From: Cafeteria roenbergensis
Lineage: Eukaryota > Sar > Bigyra > Bicosoecida > Cafeteriaceae
Assembly (NCBI GenBank): GCA_008330645.1
Contig: VLTN01000034.1
Span: forward strand, 1 to 64,000
Length of the DNA stretch: 64,000 bases
Direction: 5' to 3'
Shown here: positions 63,414-64,000 of the stretch, piece by piece
Layout: every line of letters begins with the position of its first letter
Position numbering within the stretch: the stretch's first letter is position 1
Made by a program: the position numbers and the translations under genes
Notes under the pieces: generated by a model
The model's input: only the letters and a program-made list of their open reading frames with translations
The model's database searches: none
Told to the model about the DNA's origin: nothing

Positions 63414-64000
63414 GCTCGGTCGTGCGAGCGGGCAGGAGCCAGAGTGCGTCGGCGTGCCGACTGGCTCCGAGGCCGCAGCCGCCAGCGCAGCGCGCAGAGG
63501 TCGCCAGCCTCAACCTTCGGCGGCCGGCGGGGCAGAGCCGCGCGAAAACGGCAGAAACAGATGATGCAGGCCGCAGCGCCGCGCGCTCCCTCGACGCGCA
63601 CGCGGCCCAGGGCGCGCCAGAACGCCACGCAGGTCGGGCCCGGGGCGCGCACAGGAACGAACGGGCAGCTGTTCGGCGTTCAGCCGTCGGGCGCCGCCCC
63701 AAAGCAGTCGGGTGAGGCATTTTGGCCAGGCTGATCCGGCCAAAGCCGGGCACGTGTTCGCAAGCAAGCACAGGTCAGGCTGCCGAGGTGGCCACCCGCT
63801 GGGTCGGGTGCGGAGCGCGGTCGCGCCAAGGCTCCGCGGGGGGTCCCGAGGCAAGGGTCCTCCGCGGGGCCGAGGCTCGGCGCTTCCCCGGCGGAGGAAT
63901 CGCAACACGTTCCAGGGCTGCCCCCGCCGCGCTCGCGCGCTCGAGCGCGTGCTGGCTGGCCGCCACCCCCCGGCCTCATTGTGCCCTCGCGCCCCGCCTG
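63414..64000. other. Upstream of BCKDHA to the window edge, no supported gene
   Basis: GC-rich, overlapping ORFs on both strands and no motifs. It should contain the BCKDHA promoter; a further gene may start beyond the edge. Confidence 0.5.

Overview
The window joins two very different kinds of DNA. Bases 1 to about 8,090 are comparatively AT-rich, full of palindromes and hairpins, and carry broken genes of viral type. From about 8,090 to the end the sequence is very GC-rich eukaryotic nuclear DNA. Evidence for a eukaryote: short GT-AG introns (99 to 377 nt) that restore conserved protein frames, mitochondrial presequences, nuclear pol III tRNA genes with T-run terminators, and eukaryote-specific proteins (XRN1, RanGAP, tetraspanin, LRRC40-like, Wapl-like, ubiquitin E2s). 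I infer a compact-genome, GC-rich unicellular protist, quite possibly an alga of the haptophyte or stramenopile kind; the lineage cannot be fixed from this sequence alone.

Region 1-8090 is read as a decaying endogenous viral element (polinton-like virus, virophage or giant-virus grade). It holds the C-terminal part of a peptidase S74 chaperone protein, a frameshifted small virion-like protein, a frameshifted tyrosine recombinase, a small basic protein, a long PrimPol plus herpes-type origin-binding helicase pseudogene, a frameshifted ankyrin-like gene and an unknown ORF. Just after the recombinase lies an exact tRNA 3' end (B box, acceptor strand, pol III T-run) on the minus strand, which fits an attachment site. 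Hairpins follow several ORFs, and several families of GC-rich or AT-rich palindromic repeats fill the spacers. No capsid gene is seen; the element continues off the left edge.

Region 8090-30300 (host): an ankyrin-like fragment beside the junction, a dispersed repeat, a huge low-complexity protein ending in a kinesin-3 type FHA/C2 tail without a motor and with a CaaX box, pantothenate synthetase (3 exons), a papain-like protease, a Maf pyrophosphatase, and three UBE2D-like E2 genes with a TatD nuclease gene between the first two. A low-complexity coiled-coil protein follows.

Region 30300-57500: a Wapl-like cohesin-release protein with many simple repeats, a hypothetical protein on the opposite strand, a possible WD/DCAF4-like protein, a head-to-head pair of mitochondrial ferredoxin reductase and mitochondrial ferredoxin (electron-transfer partners, 227 nt between start codons), XRN1, RanGAP, a four-exon tetraspanin and a three-exon LRRC40-like protein.

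Region 57500-64000: three identical tRNA-Cys(GCA) genes, two of which bracket an unrecognised P-loop ATPase with a mitochondrial-type N-terminus, then the mitochondrial branched-chain 2-oxoacid dehydrogenase E1 alpha gene. Most host genes are intact over kilobases, so the many breaks in the left 8 kb are decay of that element rather than general sequence error.
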